Assembly: GCA_022497145.1 (NCBI GenBank)
Contig: MU385902.1
Coordinates: 124,001-188,000, forward strand
Direction of reading: 5' to 3'
DNA length: 64,000 nucleotides
From: Rostrohypoxylon terebratum
Lineage: Eukaryota > Ascomycota > Sordariomycetes > Xylariales > Hypoxylaceae
Shown: positions 46,492 to 58,730 of the stretch, piece after piece
How positions within the stretch are numbered: position 1 is the first letter of the stretch
How the letters are laid out: every line of letters starts with the position of its first letter
Notes under the pieces: model-generated
The model's database searches: none
Told to the model about the DNA's origin: nothing
What the model saw: only the letters and a program-made list of their open reading frames with translations
Translations under genes and position numbers: made by a program

Positions 46492-49400
46492 CTTGACTTA
46501 ATTAAATTACTCTATGATCACCGGGATCTCGTGGGGATTTTTTATGTTGCGTCGTGTTGTGTTGTGATGAATAATCGATATATACGACCCTTTTTTTCCA
46601 CCACGAAATGCCTCGTCGAACCTCAAAAATGACGTAGGGATACTTTCGATGCCGATATCCTTTTTTTCTCTAGCTGTTCTCTTCCCCTCTATGATGCCGA
46701 GGCGAAATGATATAAATAGTACTGGTAAAGGAGTGCTGTAAATCAATGGTTATATCAATGAGTGTAGGTAGTTGGAATGCGTCCTTCCCCAAATGCCAAG
46801 CAATTACAAAGGCTAGAAAAGAGAGTTATTAAAGAGAGAGAAACTCTGGCATGAAGGATGAAGGACCTCGACTTAAAAAAAGGGAAGACGGAGCGGAAGA
46901 ATGACAGAATAGTAGATTCTCAGTAAAGGAGAAGGGCTGAAGGGGTCCCCCCAGCAGCTTCCCAGTTGGACAGGAGAGATTAAAACTGGTTCCGAATTAT
47001 GGAGTTGTTCAATTTCAGCTTCTGATTGGCTATGTACGTTAAAAAATACACCGATGTAGGTTAGTTAATACTGGGGTTTTTGCGGGTAGATGGTAGATTG
47101 ACAGGGATGGCAGGGGGGCTCTCTTGATTCCATCCGAACAAGGTGCTGACCAGTGACCATTGACTGGCTGTATTGACCATTGGCCATTGACAACTGCTTC
47201 TTTTCTGTTTTCTGGTCGCACATGTTGTTTCTGACAATGTGTTTGCGTCGAAGGCATGTGATGCTATTTTTGACAAATTTTTCCTGAGGATATCGTGTCG
47301 GTTCCAACGATACGGGTTATATCGTCGAACGTTGATATAGCATAGACTATTCGTAAATAGGCAGGTATCCCAAGAGGATGTAGGTTCCTACTGTTCCTCC
47401 TACATAGAGGTAGGTACCAGGTAGGCATTATTATTCGAGAAAAAGCTCAAATCTCAAACTTCACTCACTCTATCACCCCATGTACCTGTCAAATATACAT
47501 ATACCTATTATATAACCGACATCATTTCTAAAGGCTGAAGGCAACGAAAGGCTCGTATTTTCCTATTTAGTACCCGTTTAACTTGACGCTATTTATTTGT
47601 ACCTGTCGATCTCAGGGGGGGTTGGCTAGGGTTGGCTGGGATAGGTAGCGGTCTGCCGAGGACTAAAAATGGTTCCCAAGATTATTTAGTGGGTCTTCCC
47701 AGTTTGCTAGCTCTATCTCGAACGAGGCGCAGCAACGGTTTGTCAGGTCTTAACTCTCGGCGGCGTTTCGATACAAGTCTAGCATGCCTAAAGCGTAGCG
47801 ACAGCACTGGTATCCTCCGTCTTAATCTTGTTAGGAAGCTGACCCACCAGTAGGAATCTTGAATACCTAACTTATGTAATTTGGCAACCAAGAAATCATC
47901 CAATCATCTTTCCCCCATACTCTCCCAAGACTCTCTCAAACAATTTCTTACTGCCACCGTGTGTGAAAAGTCGGTCCTCTCGCTGACCGGAACTCCTTGG
48001 ATCTTCTTGGATCGGCTTGGGTTGTCTGGGTTGTCTGGGTTGTCTCGGGTCTCATCTAGGCAATGAATAACACGGGATTATAATGATCTTCTACGATTTA
48101 AATCCTCCTTTACCCACTTCGCATGATCGTCCAACTTCCCTTGCGCAAACGCCACCTGACTGCTAAAAGTCAGACTACCAGAGATTAGCAAGCAGGCAAG
48201 CCCTTGGATGTGACATTTTTCTCATCTATCATCTCCTGCTTTCGCATGACGTAAATTTCAAATTTCTGGAGCGACCGAGATAAGGCTGGCAAAACTCTAC
48301 CAGGACTCGGGAACTTGGAATCATGCCAAAATACAGGTAGGTACTAGGGTACATAGCATAAGTACCTACTCTGCACATCATCTGTATAGTGCTTTTACAG
48401 GTAAGCCAAGCTCGGCAGTGTTAGGAAAATTGTCTATTTCCGTGCATGATGTTTTCAGGAGACGTGATAAGCGCATCCGTGACGCTCTAGATGATTCTCA
48501 TCTCTCATCCACCCATTCAGATGGGTAATTCTATTCGGGGGTGGGGTACATTCTACTACAGCTCTTCCTCAGCCTCACCTTTCTCTCGGGTACACTTTCT
48601 CGAAACAAACGTATTACCTACTATGTATGTAGGTATGTATGTGGTTGGCTATGGGAAAGGGCGGCAACAGAGCCGAAGCTTGCTATCGCCCGTTAGCCCG
48701 CCTCCGTCTCCGGCTCCGCTGAGATATTACTAATACTATGTCGATACATGTTTTCCGTACCATGTATTAATACCTTAAGTGGTAAGGTCTTCTACCATAC
48801 TTGCCATAGCCGCGCTCCGAGTCCTTCCTATCAATCACGATGCTTCGTTGCATCTGTTCGCATCTGTTTGGCTGTGCTTTAACGTGTTGTGGGACTATTA
48901 GTGACGATCATTCATATGACTTATCGGTAAAGGCGTCTCAGCATGCCCAACCACCACAGACTACATGTCTATTACATAAACAAATCAAAGCAAAGATTGC
49001 TCGGTGCCATATACCATGAACCGGTCTCGATAATATATGGTTATTATGAAAATTTTCTGCGTAGGATCATGTTATTACTTACCGTTAAAATAACTCGTCT
49101 ACTGAAAAATTCGATTTGATCAACCCATTTTTGGCTTGTTTTTTTCGCATGTGTGCGGATGTTTTTGCTTCCTTGGATTTTTTCTAGCTAGCAGCTAAAT
49201 TCGTCATTTTTCGGTCTTTACTGCGATATCCTTAGAAACTATATTAACATACCATAGACATAACTTGAGATATTACAAATTTCTGTATTTTCACCAGTAT
49301 CCGATTAACAAAAGTCTAAGCGAGACTTTTGGGTAGAATTGAATAGATAAGTACCTAAGTATATTACATGTGCCAGATCGTGGTGGTGGTGGACATGGGT

Positions 49401-49540
49401 ATCAAAGCCGCGGCATGAGTTGTTAGTTGGGGGTTAGCAGCCATTCATAGTGGGAATTACTTCACATCGGGATTATCCTTGTCCACCATATTGTCAGAGG
49501 TACATTATCTTTTAGGCTGACTCAGAAATAGAAATCCTTA
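46492..49540. other. Gene-poor region upstream of the GH72 gene
   Basis: 3 kb without a supportable gene. It holds the GH72 promoter (TATATACGACCC-like box on the minus strand near 46575), a GGGTTGTCT tandem repeat near 48019-48047, and scattered TAGGTA motifs. The short frames at 47.0-47.9 and 48.5 kb have no protein-like features. Confidence 0.5.
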
Positions 49541-50525
49541 GAGGGTGTTTGGTTGCATAAGTTTTTTTTAACTTACGGGGTAAAAATGGGTCTTTAGTTA
49601 TAATTTAATTTTATCGTTTAAAGCGTTAATAAATTTATTACTTATTATAATTTAGTTTATTTTTGGTTTATAAAACTTTATTTTTAAATTAATTAAAACC
49701 GTTAAAACGGTTTATGTTACGGAACATTCTTCCTCAAAGCCCCACTTACCAACAAACGGCGCACCCATCGGAAAGTCGAAAGTCACATGATCCCCAAGAT
49801 CGCAAATCGTGGATCGCGGCTAACTAAAGCCACGACCCACGACTTGGGAATCGTGGATCGGCGACAAAGCGAATCACTATCCACGAGCAGGAGAAGAAGC
49901 ATAGGAAATGGAGCAAATATAAAAGGAATGGAGATCTCCTACTATGTTTAAGTTTTTTTAGTTCCTCAGCTTTCAATCTAAGTATCCAGACTGCACTTGA
50001 ATATAGAGTCCCATGAAATCTCTTTTACGAACAGAATCGTCAACCCTACAGTATTGTTACCTTAAAACCAAGTACCCCAGGGTACGTATCCGCTCTACGA
50101 AGTCAGTTAGACGGAAGTAGTAGACGGGTTCGTAACAAATTAAAAGTTTATAATTATAATTTAATAAAGTTTTAAATTTTAATTAATTTTTATATAATGT
50201 TATATATTTATAATTTAATATAATTTAATTTATTAAAAAAAACTAGTTAAATATTTTTAAATAATTAAATTTATTAATTTTTAATTAAAATTAATCGAAA
50301 AATAAACGTTTAAAAAATATAATTTATTTAAACTAATATAATACTTAATAAAATAATATAAATTTAAACTTATAAATATTAAAAAACTCACTAACATATA
50401 AATTCACGTTGATTAGTTAAAATATAATGGAGACCGCCCTATAAGCGAGGTCGAATTCAGCCAGCTTATTGCAGGGATGTCACGGGCCATAAGCATAAGC
50501 TAAACTTATTTTTCCAAACACCCTC
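49541..50525. mobile_element. Non-autonomous PIF/Harbinger-like DNA transposon (MITE-like)
   Basis: The 12-bp ends GAGGGTGTTTGG (49541-49552) and CCAAACACCCTC (50514-50525) are perfect terminal inverted repeats. The sequence TTA flanks both sides (49538-49540 and 50526-50528), the 3-bp target duplication typical of PIF/Harbinger elements. The 985-bp interior has no transposase frame. It has three parts: an AT-rich left arm (to about 49720), a central part of ordinary composition (about 49720-50135), and a very AT-rich right arm (about 50136-50420). The AT-rich arms may reflect repeat-induced point mutation. Confidence 0.85.
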
Positions 50526-51224
50526 TTAGGGTTGCTGAAGATTCCAGGTTCACGGCATTAGGTACATACCTATTACTTGCCTACCTACCTAACTACGTAA
50601 CTACCTATCATCCTCAAGGAGTGCTCATCTTTCCACTTGCCAGCTATCTGTCAGAGTATGATCGTTTCGTTGGCAACGGTGTGGACAACGATAGCCTCCC
50701 TTTCGTCTATTCGTAGTGCTAACTTGACCTTTATCGAGTTGTTCTAGTTTAAGTCAAATTGACGATCAAGCTCTTACAAAAACCCCCAGTAGAAACCCCC
50801 TTTAACTCTAGGGCTTTAAGTAAGATAAGTTTTATAAATGTCGATACGTATATGAGACATGTCTTCTGTCGAGAGTCATTAGTTTGAAATTGTCTATGAA
50901 AACTACGTGCACAAAAAGACCGTACGAGTTTGGAAATATGTATATTCGGTATGAAATGTGACGAGACTAGTTATTTACTCCTAAATTATCTGCTAGATAG
51001 GTGCTAAATTAGCTTTGCTCACTTTGTAAAATTTACGCAGTGTAGATTTAGAATAGTTGATGAACTTGATATATTCCAATATAAAATCGCTCAGATAGTC
51101 GCGAGTAGATGTCTCTGGGAATGACGTGGGTCGCTATAACGCTAACTAGCCCGAGTTCCCAATTCCTCATATCTAGAAAAAAAATTCCAAAACAGATGTC
51201 GGCTTAACAAAAGAAAGCTTCTCG
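50526..51224. other. Intergenic region downstream of the TauD-family gene
   Basis: 700 bp between the transposon and the dioxygenase stop codon; AT-leaning, no gene. Confidence 0.5.
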
Positions 51225-52849
51225 CTAAGTATCTTCTCTACGTTCAAAATCGGCAGCGTTTTCTACGACCTTCGGAATAACCTCATCTCCATTTTCCACG
51301 TCATCATCGGCAACGAAAGCTGCCGTGCCGTTCGAGTACTTGCACTCCATGTACTCGGGCATCGGCATTATAGGGTAGTACCTATTGACTATTCTTTTGG
51401 CTTCATCTCCAAAGGACGCGTCCCAAGGCATTTTCATCGAAGGGGGGATGGCCCACCCTAATCGCGTGTTTCGAATCCAAAGCCGCACCAGATGTCTCGA
51501 AGAATAGGCGCTGTCTTGATAGGACTCGCGGGCATGTAACAATGCTAGGTTGTTGAGGAATATGATGTCCCCGGGTTGTGTCTCGAGCCTCACCTGATGC
51601 TTACGGGCTGCATCTTGCAACACGGCGAGAGCTTCCCGCTGCTCCGGCATGAGTTGCGGGATCGATCCGTTTCGAGCTAACGGGTGGGGTCCGATGCGAG
51701 CGGGATCCATCGATATCAATAGGTGGTCGGCATAATACGCTAGGAGGGGAGATAGGATGAAAGAGGCTGCTCTCCGCGAGCTTCTAGTAGAGAAGTGAGC
51801 TACATTGAACTAGACCACGAGACCGGTCTCCTTTCCTCCGCGAAGTTGGGCTGTAGGATCTTACTCACGTCTGGATCGGCCAATCATGCCTGGCTAACGC
51901 ATTCACCACCCCCGGGTTCGACTGTAGCAGGTCGTTGTAGACGTCAACCATGGACGCCACGCAGGTATGACCGCCCGTTTCGGCTCGGTCGCGAACTTGG
52001 ATTGCTAAGACTTCGCATCCCATATCATTATGGAATGGCTGATGAGTTGTTAGCATGATCTATTATCTCTAGGTACCTGTTTAGTCGTGCTCGGAATTTT
52101 GTCTCCTAGTACCTTCGGGTGGCCGCTTAGGTAGGTACTTACCAGTCTATCGTTAGTGTGGATTCCATGCCGTCTCTCTCTAGGCGCAGTCCAGGACTTG
52201 GACTCGGTGACGTGAGCTTGTCTCAAGTTCAGCAGGTGACGAGGACGGATACGATACATGATAACTTACATAACATATCACCTTTAGAATTCTGCACGCC
52301 CCTATGGTCCCCGATATAGCTCGAAAGGGCGAGGAAGATTACGATGTTATCCTCGATAGAGTAATTCTCCGGCTTCAGCCCCCGGATGATGCAAAGCCCG
52401 CTGCCGCGGTGAACCTCGAGAGCACAATCTTCGAGCTGTTTGCTTAGATTTGGCAGAGTAAACCGCTCCCGTGTTACTTCATCTCCATCCAATTCTAAAT
52501 CTACACGGTTGTTAGCTTAAAAACACTCCACCACGGAGACCACGGAGTTCGAATCGTGTGACGTGACTATAGGAGACTTGCCATTAAACGCCTCCAACGC
52601 CTGTTCTATTTCATAAACTCCGGACTCGCTAAGTTCCAGGCGGTGTACTTGTTTATCGCTCGGGTCAGGTCTAGACCAGTTTAAAGGTCCGTTGATGGGG
52701 CCAGGAAGCTTCTGGGATCCGTCTGGCTCGAGAGCGCCGCCGCGCTGCCGGGAAGAGGCATCCGGAGCAAGGTCATGCTTCTCCTCTCGCATCCAAGGCT
52801 GCATGTCGGCGAGGCTTTCAGGAATGAACGTATGTATGTGAGCAGTCAT
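51225..52849 (-). CDS. TauD/TfdA-family 2-oxoglutarate dioxygenase
   Basis: Five exons: 52849-52582, 52500-52270, 52216-52143, 52038-51869 and 51783-51225 (433 residues). The metal-binding HxD is in PFHNDMG (start of exon 4), the distal His in LALLHARESY, and the 2-oxoglutarate Arg in SSRHLVRLW, so the active site is complete. The segment GLCIIRGL and the YIGDHRGVQNSKG block are characteristic of fungal TauD-like proteins. The first intron uses a GC donor (GCAAGT) with a normal AG acceptor. It is the only choice that joins exons 1 and 2 in frame. Substrate unknown; members hydroxylate taurine-like or secondary-metabolite compounds. Confidence 0.9.
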
Positions 52850-55408
52850 ATTTTTTCCTCTTTTGGACTTGTACGTGTAGCAAAATTGCAGCTGCGAGTT
52901 TCGAAGAGAAAGAGCATCACGACTGTCTCATTTTATAACGGGAATCACTACAAGTACTCGAATTTTACATATAAGAGTAGCTTTGGCAGCGAGAATATAA
53001 TATCAGTGACTTTGATCATTGCTACCTACGCTTCCACGGAATTCCATAGAGTTCAGCCACGAAGCGAAGGAGACAGCGTCGTTTTAGGCTTGCATGAGAT
53101 TACCTGATACTAACGAGACGTCTTCTCAACGCCTCGTTGAAAGATGTGGTAACACTTAGGGTTTATGTCTCATCGGCCCAATGTCCAGCTGCAAATAGAC
53201 TACCACATTCTTTCGAAAGGCGGGTTTGTCGCCGCGGGATATGAGACGGGATGGAGGGTACCATAGGTAGGTAAATTCTAGCGGCGCTTTGAGCGGATGA
53301 GCGAATTGTCATTCTCATGGGATATCTCCTTATTGTTGAAGTTTGGTCACGTAAGTGACATCTAATAGTCCAACTCATTTGGGAACCCGCCCTTCCTTTT
53401 TCTCGACGATGACGAGGAACTCGGCGGTGTGTGAATCACAAGTAGCCTAACCAGCATGTTGCGGTTGCTAGTAAAAAGAAAAAAGGAAAGAAAGAAAGAA
53501 AGAATAAAAAAGGGCTACGTAGTCAGGATGACTCGCCTTGCTTCGGTTGACTGACAGCTGGCCAGTCAAAGATCGAAAAAGAAATCGAAAAAAAAATAGA
53601 ATAGGTAGGTACCGACAGATAATTGCTCGAGCCAAAGGCGTACCGCACTCACCATCGCCCCCCCACGAGCCTTAGGAGCCACTTTGTCTGACGTAGTACC
53701 GGCACAGCCGGAAAGGACACCCATCTCCGTGAGGCAAGACAAAGATGGGGGAAGGATTTTCTTGGAAAACTCTACTAATTGGAAGATTCAGGTCTCGGAA
53801 AAGATTCCAAGGGGTGCGCCAAACGGAACTGCTGTTGCGGATGATTCTAATTCGTTTTGAGCAACGATCCCGCATGGAAGCTGCTATTTAAGGGGATTCG
53901 TGGGCCCGGTCGATGGTATGATTCACGAGACCGGTGAAGAAGGCGACTCGCATATTATCGAACGGAGTTCAGCTTGAGGATCGCGTAATTGTGGCATAGC
54001 ACGGCTGCGGGTCCGCGCGAATGAGAAAATTAGGCACCTAGGTAATCGATGAGATGAGATAGAAACAAGGACGGAGATGGTCACAACTCAACGATACTTT
54101 ATTGGGTTTATATGTATCCCTAACCTTCACGATGAGTGAAAGGATCTAAGGCGATGGCTCGCAGAGCTCCCTACCTACCACCTACATAGCCGTCAGCTAC
54201 CTATAGCCGTCAGCTACCTATAACCGTAGCTGCTTATAACCCAAGTAGGTATTAGGTAGGTATATGTATGTACTTAGGACCTAGGTATCTGCCAAACCTC
54301 ATTCTGTCAGCTTGGCCGAAGGGAGACCGGCATAGAACCTTTCATTCTAGTATACACGGCTCCAGGTACCTAGGTAAGTAGGTAGGTAGGTACATAGCTT
54401 GCAGCGTCCGGTATGAGGTATGAGACAGCTTCCCTACGCTGTGCGCATATGACAAGAGGTATAACCGGGTTTTTGCATCGCATGTCAGCATTATGTACCC
54501 CTGTACTCGCATTGAGAGGAGGGGGGGAGGGGGGTTGGTTGTTGCGGCACACGGCATAGAACTATGGAAATATACAGCAACTACTGAACAAGAGCGTCGT
54601 TGAGGCGTCCAGTCAACGGGAAAGTGTATTATCTCGAAGGCGAGTGGCTGATACATATTATATGCCGTGGCTTGACTTCTGCTTTTATTTTTTTTTTCTC
54701 GGTGTGGTGGAATTTGTGTTAGTCCTCTGCATCGGCACAGAATGGTCAGTAGCTTACTGAGGAGAGGGGGGGCTGAGGAGCCGGGAGGTTCTCGTTGGTC
54801 AAAAAGGAAAGCACCTATGGCATTTCAGCATTGCGTATGTATATACTAGGTACGCAACATCTGGACGATGCATCAGCTTACTTCTCACAACGTCTTGCCA
54901 CGGATCATCCGCGCAACGTCAACCCATCACAGGGCGGATTTCTGCACGACTTCGCAATCTCAGGGATCATCCAAAAGCAACAGTCTTCTTTTTTTCATCC
55001 GGTGAAGAGGGTTCAGATATCGAATACCTAGAGATCCGTGGTGCTTTACGTTCTTTTACGTGACGAGAGGATAAGCTGACCGGGCAGAAAGCCGTACGCA
55101 TATTATGTGTATTACCAGACCAGCAAATCCTTACAACTGGTTCCGCTACACAGTACTTTCACCGGTTTCCGATTGACAGAACAAGAGATTGACCCCTGCG
55201 CCACTTGGATTTTCACCGGCCGAGGTGAGTGTGACGGTACAATACAGCAAGAATACTGAAAAGAAACCGGCAGTTTTTCGATTTTCGATACGCGCGCACC
55301 CACCCGCCTAGGACAATTGGGGGTCCAGGACCGCTTGTATCGCAGTCTGCCAGTTTGTCAGCCCGGACAATCAGAGATCAGATCATTGTTAGATAGGTAG
55401 AGACCATA
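52850..55408. other. Long intergenic region, repeat-rich
   Basis: 2.6 kb between the TauD-like start and the zinc-cluster gene. It contains (GAAA)n near 53485-53500, a 19-bp tandem repeat at 54187-54235, TAGGTA clusters at 54246-54262 and 54363-54392, and a GGGGGGGAGGGG run near 54520. No gene is supported. Confidence 0.5.
54187..54235 (+). repeat. Tandem repeat of ~19 bp
   Basis: Units of the form ATAGCCGTCAGCTACCT occur twice, followed by a degraded third copy (ATAACCGTAGCTGC). Confidence 0.75.
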
Positions 55409-58400
55409 ATGACGATGAATGGAACCGACGTCGCTTCCCACCAGCCCGTTCCCAAAAATGTCAAGTCTCCTCTGACCCATGACTTTGACTTGACTCCTCC
55501 TACCGGGGTTATGCTAATTGACCGTACGTCATGTAAGGCGAGAAAGCGGCCTCGGATCGCGTCCTCCCTTCCCCCGGCGCAGTATAGCCCCAGTTCCTCC
55601 TCCTCTCCCTCTTCGCGCGTCACCAAGGCCAATAAATCTAGGAGATGCGTGACAAAATCGTCTCTTTCGTCATCATCGTCCACTCCATTGGCCAGATCTC
55701 TCCCCAGGAAAATTGAGAGCTCCGGTGCCGAACCTACTGCCCCGGCTTCCGCCTCCCCCATAGGTACCAGACACGAACCTGTCGCTCTTAGACAGGACGC
55801 TTCTGAAATTAAATGGGAATGGACCGTACCGGATCACCCTAATCACGATGGAGAGTTAGCCGTCGCAGTACCGAGGGACCACTTTGCCTTGTCTTCCACC
55901 ACCACCCTGCCACAAGCTCTGGACTTCGTCCCGCATAATTTGCCTCTTTATAACCCTCAAGTCTTTGTCCCCAATAATCCTCCGTTTCCAATGTGTCACC
56001 AACCTGCCTCTTCTTACCCGCCCACGCACCAAATCTTGCTATTCGAGAACCCGCCGCGGGATAGTTCGTTGGCTTATTCAGGTGTTACGGCTTACCCTTT
56101 GAGTAACTACCCCTTACATCAGCCTTTCGAGCCTACGAACCAGCCAAACTTGATCATGGACAGCCAACCGTATCGAGGTGACAACGCTCCCGGACAAGCA
56201 CCTCAACTGTTCGAGCCTGCTGCCCCATGTTTACTGGGATCCCAAGTAAACAGGATGGATGACCAAAACGAAGAGTGGTATATAGTGAATCTGGAGCAAC
56301 CCATGGACCAGCAGCTGGTGGTGGAAAGAGAACCTTATGGTGACCTTATGGAGACGTCGGAACATCATGAACTTGACCCCCCAGCTCTATACGACGACCG
56401 AGGACAAAATTCTGACTTCCAGCGGAGAGACGTGCCGGCACCGGGAGAGAACGCGTTGGGTTTTGTCAGACATTGTATAGTTGATGAGATTGAAGCCGAT
56501 GTGAGTGGATCGTCCTCTCGACAAGAGAGACGCCACCGAGCACACCTTTCCGGCGAGGCTCGCACGCAGACGAGCAAGACCCGCAAGTTAAAGGTGTGCG
56601 TTTTCTTTGTCCTACCCAATCTTCGCTCTCTCTTTTTCCGCCGTCTGTTACGTTTGCTAACTTCTGTATGGGCTTGTATTCGATGTCGAATGCAAAAGAT
56701 AAGAGTAGGTCCATCACTAGACCGTTACGATTGCCGCGAGGGTGTCATAGACTTACTCTCGACTTAGTGCGATGCCGATCCTATGAACGAAGACGGCGAG
56801 TGTCTTAAATGCCGAAAGGTAAATCTCGATTCCAAGAAAGTCGTGCATAGGCTTCCGTGTCTACGATGGAAGCTCGCCGAAGTGGTACTCTTTCGTGAGG
56901 GAGGCCTTGGATTGACGAAACGATGGTCCGGGGTTAAGATGAAAGATCTCGGTCCGCGGGATTGGCAAACCGAGACGACCCGTACGATAACGGTGAGGAT
57001 TGCGTGTCGCAAAGCGCCTTTCAACTTTACAGTGAGGAAGTTCACGCCTACCAACGGGGATGTGACCTGGAGGTATTGGGTTGATGGGCGAGGGGTCAGA
57101 AGGAAGATCGATATCGAACCCTATGCGCTTGCAAACGTCTGGGAGACGGCCCGACGGTATTCGAAATACGTGGCAACCTATGCGCTAGTAGCTGTAGCCG
57201 AGTACGCCGATGATTCCAACCACTCCGTCGATATTTTGGTGCGTAACACGTACAATGCGGCGTTAGTAATCACTCTCCTTCTTTTCAGGTAAAATTTGGG
57301 TCGTTTGGCCTTTTTTTCCAAGGCACGGCAGGGGACCATCCTGTTCATGGATCGTAGGTACCTACGCTGGACACGCACTGACATGAATATATTTGTCTTT
57401 ATAGGCTTGACTTTCACAGGAATCTTATCATGGTGAGAATACCTACTAGTTCACCAAGTTCTCGTCGAGCCCTGACTGACAACTTACTCTTCAGAAGACG
57501 ATGGCTTCGCATAAGGGGGACGAAGTAAACCACTTGCAGTTCCTGACGCAGTATTTCTGTCTTTGGTTTGCAACAAGTCAGCAACCTACCTCTCCTCCCT
57601 GCCATTCCCTTCCCTTCCCTTCCCTTCCCTTCCCTTCCCTTCCCTCCCCTTGTCTTATCTTATTTGATTGCTTATTGAACGGCATAGGAAACATGCTTGG
57701 ATCAGCGGTCATCATAGGTGATGAGAAACTCGACATGGAACCGGTGAGTGACGTGGACAGTCCACACTTTGGGAAGGTTTTCATACCGCGAATGATCCCG
57801 GCGCAGCTAGACTCTATCGCACACGCTGCGGTGCTTTCGACATTGAGAAAACAGGTGCTGGACGGGCTCTGGAAGATGATGGCGAGCAAGAACCCGCAGG
57901 ACTTTTTCGTCATCTACGTTACCGTATTCATGTTACTCCACGAAGTCTCTTATACCTCTCGGGATAGGCTCCGACGCGGCAGAGAAGTCAATGATGACCA
58001 AGTATGTCACGACGGTGGTACCTGATACGTATCGTTTTATTGGCTGACTAATGCTAGAATCGTCACTATGACCTCGAAAATTTTGTCGAGAGACATCAAG
58101 AGGGGGCCAACATAATCCTAAGTCACTGGCACTATTATAAGCGAGACCTTAACCTTATGTTGGCGAATAGTGTATCTAAAGGGAAAGAGGAGGATGAGGG
58201 GAAGGAAAAGGAAAAGGAAAAGGAGAAGGAGAAGGAGAAGGAGAAGGAGAAGGAGAAGGAGAAGGAGAAGGAAAAGGGAAAGGAAAAGGAAAAGGAGAAG
58301 GAAAAAGAAAAGGGAAAGGAGAAGGAAAAAGAAAAGGGAAAGGAGAAGGAGAAGGAGAAGGGAAAGGAAAAAGAGGAGAAAGAAGAAAGGGGGGAAAAGA

Positions 58401-58730
58401 AAAAGCCGGACAGGTCGGAAAAAGTATGGAGCGAACTGGATTGTTCTGAGGCCAAGTTGATTGCGGAAACGAAAAGGGGGTATGAGCAAAGAGGTAAGAG
58501 TTTCACCATATCGTCATGTTCTCTTGTCGTTGTAATGTCGCCGTGTCTTCATACTATACTACGGAGCGGATGTGTTCCACCCTCTACCGACTGGACCGCA
58601 AGACTGACGATTGATATCAGCAGGAAATCGGGGTTTGGCACCTATGCGGTGGGAGGATGACCTCTATTTTGTATCGCAGATGCTTGACGAGGGTTGGAAG
58701 CCGAGGGATACATTTAGGGCTCAAAGGTAA
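55409..58730 (+). CDS. Zinc-cluster (Zn2Cys6-like) fungal regulatory protein with Lys-Glu repeat
   Basis: Proposed exons: 55409-56704, 56768-57238, 57289-57353, 57405-57432, 57495-57576, 57688-58001, 58058-58493 and 58624-58730 (932 residues); exons 3 and 4 are least certain. Exon 1 encodes a disordered Ser/Pro-rich region and ends inside the zinc cluster. Spliced, the cluster is CIRCRMQKIR, CDAD, ECLKC, then RLPCLRWK, the pattern of a fungal zinc-cluster family. The later part is conserved-looking: YFCLWFATR, GSAVIIGDEKLDM, FIPRMIPAQLDS, HYYKRDLN and WEDDLYFVSQM. Exon 7 contains about 60 residues of Lys-Glu and Lys-Gly-Lys repeats from a purine microsatellite. Probably nuclear; target genes unknown. 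Exon 1 also spans a possible unspliced intron (56594-56671). Confidence 0.8.
57605..57650 (+). repeat. (TTCCC)n microsatellite inside an intron
   Basis: About nine TTCCC units within the 57577-57687 intron of the zinc-cluster gene. Confidence 0.9.
58199..58380 (+). repeat. Coding purine repeat (GGAAAA / GGAGAA units)
   Basis: Continuous G/A sequence of AAGGAG and AAGGAAAA hexamers translated as alternating Lys and Glu with some Gly, inside exon 7 of the zinc-cluster gene. The reverse strand is open as Ser/Phe repeats, but only as a shadow. Confidence 0.92.

Noticed and set aside
58118..58509. Minus-strand Leu/Phe/Ser-rich frames that look like membrane proteins
   Set aside because: They are the complement of the Lys-Glu coding microsatellite and have no flanking coding signal.
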